Assembly (NCBI RefSeq): GCF_005281475.1
Contig: NZ_CP040106.1
Span: forward strand, 4,058,501-4,122,500
Reading direction: 5' to 3'
Origin: Echinicola rosea
Lineage (GTDB): Bacteria > Bacteroidota > Bacteroidia > Cytophagales > Cyclobacteriaceae
DNA length: 64,000 bases
Position numbers and translations under genes: made by a program. The notes below the pieces were generated by a model. That model saw nothing but the letters and a program-made list of their open reading frames with translations. It was not told where the DNA came from and made no database searches. Shown piece by piece: positions 35,395 to 44,764 of this stretch (its first letter is position 1; every line of letters begins with the position of its first letter).

Positions 35395-36788
35395 CTCTCC
35401 CCGCTTTTTGCCTTATCGATGATCCTCTGTCTTTGGGCCTCTTCCTTTAGCACGTTTTCTGCGTGGGGATCTTGCCACATTGCCGGTACGGTGCCCTCGT
35501 TCCAGTTGGCATAACTTTCCTTCAGCAGCTGTGTTTTTTCAGGAAAAATTGCTTTGATATCCTGCTGTTCGTAGGGGTCTTCCTCTAGGTCAAACAGGAA
35601 ATAGTCCTCCTTGTAGCCTGAATATACCAGCTTATAATTCCCATCTCTCACGGCATATCCTGCCCCATCCGAATACCTCCAGTATAACATTCTTTGGGGC
35701 TTTTTCTCCATTCCGGTGAGGAAAGGCAGCAAGTTCACGCCGTCAAGTGGCTTCGAAGGGCTAGGGATGTCTGCCGCTGCCAATACCGTGGGGAAAATAT
35801 CCAACGCAGAGATAGGATGATCGTAATGTTGGCCTCCTTGAATGCCTGCTGGCCAGGATACCAAAAACGGCACCCTTATCCCTCCTTCAAACAACATCCC
35901 CTTATGCCCACGAAAAGGAGCATTGCTGGCACCATGTAGATGTCCTCCATTGTCGCTGTAAAAAAATATCAAGGTGTTTTCATACTGGCCAGTATCTTTC
36001 AGTTTTTGAATTACCCGGCCTATCCCTTCATCCATTCCTATCACCATGGCTGCATAGGCGGCCCTGTCTCCATCTTCGATATGGTTGACCTTATCAAGGT
36101 ACTTGGACGGAGCTTGTATGGGGGCATGGGGAGCATTATAGGCCAAATACATAAAAAATGGACGTTGGTCTTTACTGAATTGGTCAATATACGTTGCTGC
36201 CTCCTGCGTAAAGTCATCGGTAAGGTAGCTCAGCTGCTCCTTTGGTACTATTTGACCATCCCTCAATACCCCATGGTTTTCTGGCTTGTTACCGGTATCT
36301 CCCCAATAATTCAACCCTCCACCAAAAAAACCAAACCAATGTTCAAAACCACGGTTGATCGGCCAGAATTTTTCATGGTCTCCCAAGTGCCATTTTCCAA
36401 TGGCAGCCGTGGAATACCCTTTCTCCACGAGGTACTCGGACAGCATCTGCTCACTTAGCGGCAGGCCATCATCATCAGTGGCAGACTCATAGGGAATGTT
36501 GTTTTCATGACCAAAACGCTGTTGGTATCTTCCCGAAAGTAAGCCCGCCCTGCTGGGACTGCAATAGGGATGGGAGGCATAACCCTGGTCAAACACTACC
36601 CCATCTGCAGCCAAGGAATCTAAATACGGAGTAGGGATATCAGTACCGCCGTTAAAGCCAACATCATTCCAGCCCTGGTCATCCGAAACGATGATCAGGA
36701 CATTGGGTTGCTGAGCATTTACTTGCCCATAGAAGTACATGCAAATAAATAGAATTTGAGGGGCAAGACGTTTAATAGATTTGGTCAT
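35391..36788 (-). CDS. Secreted type I sulfatase (arylsulfatase-A-like)
   Basis: 465 residues from ATG 36788, chosen because it begins the signal peptide (MTKSIKRLAPQILFICMYFYGQVNA-Q) 7 bp after the upstream stop; the frame is open to 36839. Classic motifs: VLIIVSDDQGWNDVGFNGG, C-S-P-S-R with formylglycine Cys at 76, GKWHLGDH, and YSDNGGHLHGASNAPFRGHKG. Such forms are frequent among exo-acting carbohydrate sulfatases. Second gene of the site E operon, coupled to two GH28 genes by a 4-bp overlap. Sulfate position unknown. Confidence 0.95.
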   Translation of the reverse strand: MTKSIKRLAPQILFICMYFYGQVNAQQPNVLIIVSDDQGWNDVGFNGGTDIPTPYLDSLAADGVVFDQGYASHPYCSPSRAGLLSGRYQQRFGHENNIPYESATDDDGLPLSEQMLSEYLVEKGYSTAAIGKWHLGDHEKFWPINRGFEHWFGFFGGGLNYWGDTGNKPENHGVLRDGQIVPKEQLSYLTDDFTQEAATYIDQFSKDQRPFFMYLAYNAPHAPIQAPSKYLDKVNHIEDGDRAAYAAMVIGMDEGIGRVIQKLKDTGQYENTLIFFYSDNGGHLHGASNAPFRGHKGMLFEGGIRVPFLVSWPAGIQGGQHYDHPISALDIFPTVLAAADIPSPSKPLDGVNLLPFLTGMEKKPQRMLYWRYSDGAGYAVRDGNYKLVYSGYKEDYFLFDLEEDPYEQQDIKAIFPEKTQLLKESYANWNEGTVPAMWQDPHAENVLKEEAQRQRIIDKAKSGER

Positions 36789-36795
36789 GGATTGG

Positions 36796-38469
36796 TTATT
36801 TGGAATTGTATTTTCGGTTATGTTCGATTTCACTATCATAGGTATACCTCAGCACCCGGGGATATCCGGTGCCTGCAGCTTCTATAATCTCCTCGCTCCA
36901 CACCTTCCTAAAATGCCTCAACACTTCCTGTGCTTCAGGATCCCCGATCCGGTTATAAAGTTCATCCGGGTCTTTGGCAAGATGATAAAGTTCTTCATAG
37001 ACTGGTGCTTCCGATCGCTGGTAAGCTGTCGCAAAATAGCCGTACTGTACCATATCAAAATCATGCACTTGGTACAGCAGTGGATTTAGTGGCATATCAA
37101 ATTTTTTGGCCGCCTTTACTTTTTCCCTAGCAGGAATCGTATTGTTTTCATAATACCTGATGTATTTCCATTCCTTATTCTGGACAGCTTCACATCGTGG
37201 ATTACCGAATTGGGTAGACCATAGATTTTCGGTAAAAATATACTTTCGAATTTCCTCTTGGCCTGCCAAAAGAGGCCCTAAAGATTTCCCCTGATAGCTA
37301 TCAGGCACATTAATTCGTGCCCGCCCCAACATCGTCGGCGCTATATCAATGGTTTGAACCAGTGCATTGGACCTCATGCCAGCAACCTCATTTTTCAGCG
37401 ATGGATCATAATAAATCAAGGGGACATGAGTGGTCTGTTCATAGCAAAGTGCCTTTCCCCCCAGCCCATATTGCCCCATAAACAGTCCATGGTCTGAAGT
37501 GAAGACAATAACCGTATTTTCCGACAAACCCTCCTTTTCCAATACTTGGCGAAGATTTCCCACAAATCGATCTATGCCTGTGAGCGCCTGGAGCTGTCGG
37601 GTATAGATCTCCCGCGTGTCGGCTGGTGTATCCACATAGTCATAGCCGGATTGCCTGTCCTCCGTCCTTAGGAGTTCTTCTGGTAATTTAGGCTTGGTGA
37701 TGTCTTTTTTTTCTATGTAGTGATCGGGAAGAGGGATTTCTAACTCCCGATAAAGGGACTTATATAGATCATCATCAGTTGCACGCATCTCCATACTTCT
37801 GGTCCCAGCACTGTGGGGCAAATTGAAGCATACCGACAACATAAACGGCTGATCTGCTGGCCTGTCCTTCAAAAACCGCATGGCACCATCTTCCTTTTCG
37901 GAACTGCTTAAAAAATAATCTACTCCTTCTCCGATGATTTCTATTTGGGTATCCTGCTCTGCATTGCTGAATATCTCATGTCTGTCCTTGGGATAAAATC
38001 CCAAATGGCCATGACCGGCATACCAAAAGTCAAAAGACTTTTCCATCACCCCACTTTCATAGCCGCCTTCACCGACGGGAACGTGGTTTTTACCTATCCA
38101 TCCAGTAAAATATCCGTGGTCACGAAACCGTACAGGGTAACTGTCCTCCCAGGCAGCAGGAGAAAGGCTCGTTCCGGAGTTGAAGTTGATCCCGTGCTGC
38201 CGTTCATATTGGCTCAGTAGGATACTGGCGCGGCTCGGTGTACAGATGGCACTGGTCACATGGGTGTTGGTAAAAAGTACTCCCTCCGATGCCAACTGAT
38301 CTAGATTTGGGGTATTGACGATGTCGTTGCCCGTACAGCCCATGTATCCATATGGCTGGTCATCCGTCAGGATAAATATAAAATTGGGCCGAGTAGTGTT
38401 TTGTGCCTTGACTGTCTGGCAAACAAACCATACACTTAGCGTCAGAAATAAAATCATCCGAATCTTCAT
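36796..38469 (-). CDS. Secreted type I sulfatase
   Basis: 557 residues from ATG 38469 (signal MKIRMILFLTLSVWFVCQTVKA-Q); the 20 extra residues possible to 38529 lie in the operator/promoter region and were rejected. Motifs: FIFILTDDQPYGYMG, C-T-P-S-R with formylglycine Cys at 76, WIGKNHVPVGEGG (Asn for Trp in the GKWH element) and TSDHGLFMGQYGLGGKALCYEQ. First gene of a sulfatase-sulfatase-GH28-GH28-sulfatase operon, 24 bases after a -7 box at 38493. Substrate not determinable from sequence. Confidence 0.95.
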   Translation of the reverse strand: MKIRMILFLTLSVWFVCQTVKAQNTTRPNFIFILTDDQPYGYMGCTGNDIVNTPNLDQLASEGVLFTNTHVTSAICTPSRASILLSQYERQHGINFNSGTSLSPAAWEDSYPVRFRDHGYFTGWIGKNHVPVGEGGYESGVMEKSFDFWYAGHGHLGFYPKDRHEIFSNAEQDTQIEIIGEGVDYFLSSSEKEDGAMRFLKDRPADQPFMLSVCFNLPHSAGTRSMEMRATDDDLYKSLYRELEIPLPDHYIEKKDITKPKLPEELLRTEDRQSGYDYVDTPADTREIYTRQLQALTGIDRFVGNLRQVLEKEGLSENTVIVFTSDHGLFMGQYGLGGKALCYEQTTHVPLIYYDPSLKNEVAGMRSNALVQTIDIAPTMLGRARINVPDSYQGKSLGPLLAGQEEIRKYIFTENLWSTQFGNPRCEAVQNKEWKYIRYYENNTIPAREKVKAAKKFDMPLNPLLYQVHDFDMVQYGYFATAYQRSEAPVYEELYHLAKDPDELYNRIGDPEAQEVLRHFRKVWSEEIIEAAGTGYPRVLRYTYDSEIEHNRKYNSK

Positions 38470-38492
38470 GGTGGCTATTGGGTTATCGTTAT

Positions 38493-38554
38493 CAAAGATT
38501 GGAATTGGGCAACAAAAAACCCCAAACAAATGTTGAAGTAACTACTACAAATGT
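38493..38554 (-). promoter_or_regulatory. Site E: perfect direct-repeat operator plus -7 box, sulfatase/GH28 operon
   Basis: Minus strand: ACATTTGT (38554-38547), N13, ACATTTGT (38533-38526), N25, AATCTTTG (38500-38493), one mismatch to TANNTTTG. Both halves identical: the best copy of the family. TTTG overlapping the end of the second half-site falls near the -33 position. Start codon 24 bases past the -7 box. Confidence 0.75.
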
Positions 38555-38560
38555 TTGGGG
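38513..38560 (-). terminator. Hairpin after GH29 (38581), overlapping site E
   Basis: Minus strand: CCCCAAACA (38560-38552) pairs with TGTTTGGGG (38528-38520), then TTTTTT. Has the form of a rho-independent terminator for the GH29 gene, yet includes most of operator site E. Confidence 0.6.
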
Positions 38561-38580
38561 AATCATTATTAATGGAAGTC

Positions 38581-40161
38581 TTAATCTATATGGTCTTCCA
38601 CATCTCCTCCTATGTCATTTTCGACATACCCTTCCAGGGTCAATTTAAAACAATGGGCATAACCTGTAGGAAGTTCAGCTGGTTTTTTAATTATCAGCCC
38701 CTTTTCATTTCTCTCCCATTCCAACTTTTCTTCTGATCCAACGAGGGATACCTCCAGAATTTTGGAATTGAGCGCTCCAATATCAGTACTCAGTGTTTTC
38801 AAGACGATGTCTCCATCAGGTTTGTCCATTACAATAGCATAAACCAGCTGATCGGATTTCTTCACGTATCGTATATCTTCGGCGGTATAGGAAATTTCCA
38901 GCTTTTCTATCTTGTGCCCACCTTCAGGCAATCTGGTAGGTCCCTCACCAAATACTGCCCAAGGCCGGGTTCCATAAATCGCTTCACCATTCACTTCCAG
39001 CCAACTTCCTAGATCTGTTAATAGGTCTACCATTTCTGATGGGATACTTCCGTCTGGATCAGGTGGTACATTTAATAGCATTACTCCGTTCTTTGCCACT
39101 ATATCCACCAAGATATCCACCAATTCATTGGGAGATTTGAATTTGGCCCCTGGACGATAAAACCAAGCACCCGGAGATGTATCTGTCAGCCAAGCTGGGC
39201 TTTTGGGCTGATTGGGTCGGCCACGTTCATAATCCTTCACTGCCGTACTGGTGGTAAAAGTACTCTCTTTGTAGGCTACAGCCACTTCCTTGCCCCATTT
39301 CTCGGCTTGGTTATAATAGTAGGCCAAGAATTTTAATCGGGTTTCTTCGTCCATGTTTTCCAGCCACCAATCAAACCAAATCAAATCAGGTTGGTAGGTA
39401 TCAATATATTCTTTGAGCTTAGCCCACCAAGATTTATAAAAGTCCTTGTCCGGTGTGTCATCATCCAGTTCATGAGGATTGGTATATAGGTCATAATCCT
39501 TTGGATCAATATCCCCATAAGCATGTGCCGGGCCAAAATATTTCCAGGTAAACGCATGGTGAAAAGAAGCCATAAACCGCATACCTCTGTTCTCAATGGC
39601 CTCCTTTAGTGCTGCAGAAGGATCAATTCCTCCATAGTTCATGGAGTTCCAGCGGGTGGCCTTACTGTCCCACATCGCAAAGTTATCATGGTGCATCGCC
39701 ACAGGCCCCGCAAATTTAGCTCCGGATTTGGCAAACAATTCTGCCCATACTTCCGCATCAAAGCCACTTGGGTCAAACTGTTCAATGATATATTTATATC
39801 CGTACTGTTCAGGATCTCCATATTTTTCCGCATGGTGCAGATAATTATTGGAAGGTTTACCGTTTCCGTTCAGGGAAACTTTTTTTCCGTCATCATACAT
39901 GATCATCCCATGCCATCCACGATAATATTTATCCGGATCGGTTCCTTCAAATGCCGAAGAAACAGGTCCCCAGTGAGCATAGATCCCAAACTTGGCATCT
40001 TGGAACCATTCGGGGATTTCATATCGCTCCAGAGACTCCCAAGTAGGCTTGTAAGGTGACTGGGCATTCAAGAGAGGTGAATAAGCCATTAGGCAGACAA
40101 ATACTATGGCAAGAATTTCTTTTTTAAAACAAATAAAATGACGAGTGTTTATATTTCTCAT
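38581..40161 (-). CDS. GH29 alpha-L-fucosidase, secreted
   Basis: 526 residues from ATG 40161 (n-region MRNINTRHFICFKK, hydrophobic core, end LLNA-Q); the frame extends to 40221 without signal character. GH29 landmarks: FGIYAHWGPVSSAFEG, VAMHHDNFAMWDS (Asn for Gly after HHD), and LIWFDWW with the probable nucleophile Asp 264. An extra segment near residues 80-125 is absent from the two other GH29 enzymes, so the pocket entrance differs. C-terminal beta domain ends ...DIGGDVEDHID, an acidic tail. Single-gene unit with site D upstream and a hairpin downstream. Cleaves alpha-L-fucosides; linkage not known. Confidence 0.94.
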   Translation of the reverse strand: MRNINTRHFICFKKEILAIVFVCLMAYSPLLNAQSPYKPTWESLERYEIPEWFQDAKFGIYAHWGPVSSAFEGTDPDKYYRGWHGMIMYDDGKKVSLNGNGKPSNNYLHHAEKYGDPEQYGYKYIIEQFDPSGFDAEVWAELFAKSGAKFAGPVAMHHDNFAMWDSKATRWNSMNYGGIDPSAALKEAIENRGMRFMASFHHAFTWKYFGPAHAYGDIDPKDYDLYTNPHELDDDTPDKDFYKSWWAKLKEYIDTYQPDLIWFDWWLENMDEETRLKFLAYYYNQAEKWGKEVAVAYKESTFTTSTAVKDYERGRPNQPKSPAWLTDTSPGAWFYRPGAKFKSPNELVDILVDIVAKNGVMLLNVPPDPDGSIPSEMVDLLTDLGSWLEVNGEAIYGTRPWAVFGEGPTRLPEGGHKIEKLEISYTAEDIRYVKKSDQLVYAIVMDKPDGDIVLKTLSTDIGALNSKILEVSLVGSEEKLEWERNEKGLIIKKPAELPTGYAHCFKLTLEGYVENDIGGDVEDHID

Positions 40162-40275
40162 GTTTAGCAATAGGTAAATGGTTATAGCAAAGGCCAAACA
40201 ACGAAAGTCCATGATTCCCAAAACAAAAATGTTTTTTGAAAAGGCCTTTTATTATTTCGCCCCGATTATCACAAG

Positions 40276-40337
40276 TAAAAGTATTTAAAATACAATCAGA
40301 CACTTATCACAAATGTTTTTGATTGTACTACAAACGC
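40276..40337 (-). promoter_or_regulatory. Site D: direct-repeat operator plus -7 box upstream of GH29 (38581)
   Basis: Minus strand: GCGTTTGT (40337-40330), N13, ACATTTGT (40316-40309), N25, TACTTTTA (40283-40276), one mismatch to TANNTTTG. The first half-site is the weakest of the family. Start codon about 115 bases downstream. Confidence 0.62.
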
Positions 40338-40349
40338 CCAAAATGTAAT

Positions 40350-40383
40350 AAAGGCCAAAGGGATATTGCTTCCTTTGGCCTTT
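40350..40383 (-). terminator. Terminator hairpin after the HTCS gene
   Basis: Twelve-base perfect stem AAAGGCCAAAGG (40350-40361) and CCTTTGGCCTTT (40372-40383), loop 10. Follows the HTCS stop by 40 bases and precedes site D. Only a weak T-run follows (ATTACATTTT). Confidence 0.65.
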
Positions 40384-40422
40384 ATGGTTACTGGTTTGCC
40401 ATAAACCGATAGCTGTTTCCCG

Positions 40423-43400
40423 CTAATTTAAATGATCTGTTATTGATTGGTTTTTCTTCTTATTGAGATAATCCGTAGGTGACATTCCAAACTGCTTTTT
40501 AAAGCATTTGGAAAAGTAAGAGGCCGTATTAAACCCAGTTTGGTACATGATTTCCTTCACAGAAATATCACTTTTTTCCATCAGTTGCACTGCCCGTTTT
40601 AACCTTACCGTCCTGATAAATTCACTTGCGGACTGATCAGTAAGGGACTTCATTTTTAGATGGAGCTTAGACCTGCTCATGCCCATTTCTTTCACAAATT
40701 CCTCCACGGTAAAATCGGGATTGTCCATATTGGCTTCCACCACTTCCATTGCTTGGGTCAAAAAGGAATTATCTGTAGAATTTACCGTAATCTCCGATGG
40801 CTGCAATAAAACCTCATTGGTAAAACGCTGGCGCATTGCTTCCCTGCTCTTTAACAAATTATTGACCCTGAGTACTAGTTTTTCCAGGTCAAAAGGCTTC
40901 GTCAAGTACATATCAGCTCCATGCTTGAGTCCCTCCAGTTCTCCCTCTTGGGTGTTTTTTGCCGTGAGCATTAAAACAGGAATATGACTGGTTTTAATAT
41001 TCGTCTTAAGGTGCTCACAAAACTCCACCCCATCCATAACTGGCATCATGACATCTGTAATGATCAAGTCTGGTTCCTCTTTCTCTGTAAGCGCCAGTCC
41101 TTGCTCACCATTGATAGCCTCTACTACCTCGTATTGTCTATAGAAGGCCTCACGGATAAGTTCCCTGATTTCTGCATTATCATCGACTATAAGCAGCTTC
41201 AGCAGCTGCTGATGCTTGCCTTTGGCTGCCGGCACAGGGCTTTTTTCGGTAAAATCCTTCTCCAAGTCCACATCTATCCATCTCTCCGGCAAAAGGTCAA
41301 AGCCCGTCTCCATATTCATCACCACATTATCGGCATCCTTGTACGCCTGTTTATGGAGGGGAAGTATAACTGTAAACGTTGTCCCCTTGCCTTCTGTACT
41401 CTCAAAGGCTATCTTCCCTTGATGGATCTCCACCAGGCTTTTTGTATACGACAGTCCGATACCTGTACCTACATATCTTCCTGATTTTTCATTGCCTTGA
41501 AAAAAGCGTTCAAAGACTTTACCTATCCGATCGCTAGGAATCCCCACCCCGGTATCCACTACTCGGATGCTTACAGCCTCTTCGCCATCCCACTCTTTTG
41601 CGGTAAGTGGTGTTACCGACAAGGTCACTTTCCCACCTTTTGGGGTAAATTTAAAGGCATTGGACAAAAGATTGTAGAGGATCTTTTCTACCTTATCTGT
41701 ATCCAACAGACCGTGGATTTCGCCTTGCAGACGAACGTCAAATTCCACTTCCTTGCTCAAGCCTACAAGGTGGAATGGCTCTGCTAATTCTTGGACAAAT
41801 TCACTCACATTTTGCTCAGAAAGGAATAATTTCATCTTATGCTGGTCAATCTTCCGAAAATCCATAAGCTGGTTGACCAACTTCAACAGCAAACGTGCAT
41901 TTTTTTGCATCAGGGTGTACATTCTATCCCTTTCGGATTCGCTGAATTGCATACTTGATTTCATCAATTGCTCCAAAGGCCCCAAGATCAACGTAAGGGG
42001 TGTCCTGAATTCATGGCTGATATTGGTGAAAAAACGAAGCTTCATTTGATGCAGTTCCTCGGTTTTTTCACGGGTAAGGTGCTCCACTTCCAGCTGATGC
42101 TTTTTAGTGATTCCTATTAAGGTATATTTTCTTACGCCGATCAGGACAAGCACCACCACAGCCACATACAGCAGGTATGCCCACCAAGTAAGCCAAAACG
42201 GAGGAGCAATGACCACCTTAATGGCCGCTACCTCTTGTTCATTCCACAATCCATCATTATTGGCCGCCTGGACTTTCATGGTGTACTCTCCATGACCAAT
42301 ATTGGTATAGGAAGCAAATCTCCTTTCTGCAGAAGTCTCGGTCCACTTCGTATCAAAACCTTCTAACTTATAACGATATTGGTTTTCACTTGGCGCTGCA
42401 TAGTGCAACGCCGCAAATTCGAAAGTGAAGTTGTTTTCCCAATATTTCAGATCGATCTCCTCACTTTCATAAATGGCCTTTGGAAGGACTACTCTACCAT
42501 TAAATTCCTGACCCAGCGGCACCGATTTATTGAAAATTTGAAAATCGGTGATGGCTACTTTGGGCTTATAAGGATTATCTTTTATCTCGTGGGGATAAAA
42601 AGCATTGAACCCATTCACTCCACCAAAGAGCATTTCTCCATCATGTCGTTTATAGGCAGCCAGTTCACTGAACTCATTACTCTGCAGCCCATCAGTCACA
42701 TCGTAGGTTTTAAAACTCTCCTCAAAAGGATCAAACTTATTGAGCCCCTTATTGGTAGATATCCACAAAAAACCATCGTTGTCTTCCAAGATACCCTTGA
42801 CGACGTTATTGGATAGGCCCTCTGTCTCTTTATACGACTTGAAGGACAACTCCCCGTTTCCATCCATCATGACCTTGTTTAATCCTCCTCCGAAAGTCCC
42901 AATGTACACTTGCCCCTCTAGGGTCTCGTACATATCCAATATATAATCATAACTCAGGGATGTCGTATCTCCGGGGATATTCTTATAGACTTCTATGGCA
43001 GGATGGGGCTGGTATAACTGATGTTGTCTGATCAGGTTCAGGCCTTTGCCCGTTCCGACCCACAAGTTGCCCAGCTTGTCCTGCATAAGACTTCGGATCA
43101 TTTGGATGGACAGTCCATCACTTTCGGTAAACTGGTCTACTTGATAATCTCCACCCGGTCGTGGTATCAGCCGATAAAGTCCCTGATGATAGGTACCGAC
43201 CCAGAGCACCCCGTTCTTATCACTGTGAAGATCAAAAACAGCCCCGTAAATCCCGTGCTTGGTCCCAAAATCCCAATCCACTGTGGCTTTTCCATTTTGG
43301 TCAAAAATTACTCGTGACAACGCTTGGTCCTCCGAACCTAGCCAAATGATCCGATTGTCGGACAGAACGGTCTCTTCAATACTGAAGATGCTTTTAATAT

Positions 43401-44586
43401 CATTGTCATAATGGGTAAATGACTGGTATTTTTCACCCTTATTATTGTCCCAATCCACGTTTAGCCCACCACCCTGCGTGCCTATCCAAACAGCGTCCTT
43501 GGAATCCTCAAAAATACTACGAATCTTATCATAACTGATACTGCCCTCCTTGATATTTTTCCGGTAAACTCTAAAGGCCTTTTTCTCTAAATTAACCTTA
43601 TTGACCCCTCCTCCGTTGGTACCAATCCACATGATGCCAGAAGTTCCATGATAGATACACCTTACATTGTTCTTATTTAAACTCGTCGGGTCTTCTACAT
43701 GGACGGTAAACTTTTCCTTCTCCAGTAAAAATGGGGATGTACTTTCCTCTTCCATCAATTGGATCCCTTGGCTGGATCCACCCCAAACACTGCCTTTTCC
43801 ATCCGAAGTCATTGACAGGAAGTTTCCATGAACTGTAGGGTAAAATGTTCCATCCACTAAAATATAAACGGTATTATCGGCATTGGCGAGCAACTGTCCC
43901 TTTGAGTTTTCACCAAGAGAGCGGATATTCTGGTTAGAGAATCCAGGATGTTCCTTCACCGAATACTCCTTGCCATTGCGCACCATGTAAAACAGACCAC
44001 TTGTAGTGCCAAACCAAATTTTGCCATCCCGCCCCTCGTAGATGGCCTGAATTGGGTTTTTCGATGCTGTACCTACTAAGAACTTCTCAAAAACCGGAGA
44101 TTTAAGAGGTGTGTTCCTGATGAGGTTGAGCCCATTTTGTGTCGCTATCCACACTTCTTCTTTGCTGGACACCACGACTTGGGTGATGAAGTTATTGGAC
44201 AGCCCTTCTTTATTTTCAGGAGTATGGTAAAACCGTGTGAATTTTTCGGTACTGATATCCAGCAAGTTTAACCCTGCCCCTGTCGTCCCCACCCACAAAT
44301 ACCCCCTGGGATCTTCTTCAAGGGCAAATATCAGATTACTACTGATCGTGGAGCTATCGTTGGGATTGGATTGGAAAACTTGAAAATTGTAACCATCGTA
44401 TTTGTTCAGCCCATCATGGGTGCCAAACCACATAAACCCATTTTTATCTTGGGCAATGGCGTTGACATCATTTTGGGACAGGCCTTGCTCTGTGGTCAAG
44501 TGCTCGAAGGTAATATTATGGGTCTGTCCATATCCATTGCCCCAAATCAATATCAGGAATAAGAAAGGTATATTAAGCAGTTTCAT
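40423..44586 (-). CDS. Hybrid two-component system regulator (HTCS)
   Basis: 1387 residues, the full one-protein sensor-regulator of Bacteroidota polysaccharide loci. Signal peptide (to GNGYG-Q), then a periplasmic sensor of two-component propeller repeats (WFGTHDGLNKYDGYNF, repeated to about 690), a Y_Y_Y domain (about 715-790) and a membrane segment near 800-820. Cytoplasmic part: HisKA with phospho-acceptor His in NISHEFRTPLTLILG, HATPase (LLSNAFKFTPKGG, VDTGVGIP), receiver with LLIVDDN and the Asp in LIITDVMMPVMDG, and a C-terminal AraC helix-turn-helix (DISVKEIMYQTGFNTASYFSKCFKKQFG). It would sense an oligosaccharide in the periplasm and activate the locus. The seven 21-bp direct repeats are its likely targets (inference). 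Confidence 0.97.
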   Translation of the reverse strand: MKLLNIPFLFLILIWGNGYGQTHNITFEHLTTEQGLSQNDVNAIAQDKNGFMWFGTHDGLNKYDGYNFQVFQSNPNDSSTISSNLIFALEEDPRGYLWVGTTGAGLNLLDISTEKFTRFYHTPENKEGLSNNFITQVVVSSKEEVWIATQNGLNLIRNTPLKSPVFEKFLVGTASKNPIQAIYEGRDGKIWFGTTSGLFYMVRNGKEYSVKEHPGFSNQNIRSLGENSKGQLLANADNTVYILVDGTFYPTVHGNFLSMTSDGKGSVWGGSSQGIQLMEEESTSPFLLEKEKFTVHVEDPTSLNKNNVRCIYHGTSGIMWIGTNGGGVNKVNLEKKAFRVYRKNIKEGSISYDKIRSIFEDSKDAVWIGTQGGGLNVDWDNNKGEKYQSFTHYDNDIKSIFSIEETVLSDNRIIWLGSEDQALSRVIFDQNGKATVDWDFGTKHGIYGAVFDLHSDKNGVLWVGTYHQGLYRLIPRPGGDYQVDQFTESDGLSIQMIRSLMQDKLGNLWVGTGKGLNLIRQHQLYQPHPAIEVYKNIPGDTTSLSYDYILDMYETLEGQVYIGTFGGGLNKVMMDGNGELSFKSYKETEGLSNNVVKGILEDNDGFLWISTNKGLNKFDPFEESFKTYDVTDGLQSNEFSELAAYKRHDGEMLFGGVNGFNAFYPHEIKDNPYKPKVAITDFQIFNKSVPLGQEFNGRVVLPKAIYESEEIDLKYWENNFTFEFAALHYAAPSENQYRYKLEGFDTKWTETSAERRFASYTNIGHGEYTMKVQAANNDGLWNEQEVAAIKVVIAPPFWLTWWAYLLYVAVVVLVLIGVRKYTLIGITKKHQLEVEHLTREKTEELHQMKLRFFTNISHEFRTPLTLILGPLEQLMKSSMQFSESERDRMYTLMQKNARLLLKLVNQLMDFRKIDQHKMKLFLSEQNVSEFVQELAEPFHLVGLSKEVEFDVRLQGEIHGLLDTDKVEKILYNLLSNAFKFTPKGGKVTLSVTPLTAKEWDGEEAVSIRVVDTGVGIPSDRIGKVFERFFQGNEKSGRYVGTGIGLSYTKSLVEIHQGKIAFESTEGKGTTFTVILPLHKQAYKDADNVVMNMETGFDLLPERWIDVDLEKDFTEKSPVPAAKGKHQQLLKLLIVDDNAEIRELIREAFYRQYEVVEAINGEQGLALTEKEEPDLIITDVMMPVMDGVEFCEHLKTNIKTSHIPVLMLTAKNTQEGELEGLKHGADMYLTKPFDLEKLVLRVNNLLKSREAMRQRFTNEVLLQPSEITVNSTDNSFLTQAMEVVEANMDNPDFTVEEFVKEMGMSRSKLHLKMKSLTDQSASEFIRTVRLKRAVQLMEKSDISVKEIMYQTGFNTASYFSKCFKKQFGMSPTDYLNKKKNQSITDHLN

Positions 44587-44764
44587 TTTTCTTATTTTGG
44601 GCTAAATGTTATTTTTTCAGGTAATTACTAAAATGTAATCGACCTACAAAACCTAATTCTAGTGTTTTCTACACGTGTTTAATTAAGCAATTTAACAGTA
44701 ATTATCATTCCATCATGAGCAAAGTCGGCTTATTGTCGAAGTATTGCCTATTTTTTATCCTGTA

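Noticed and set aside
44671..44688. ACACGTGT palindrome upstream of the HTCS as an eighth operator
   Set aside because: No second half-site 21 bp away and no -7 box at the right distance, although a one-mismatch TAGGTTTT lies nearer the gene.
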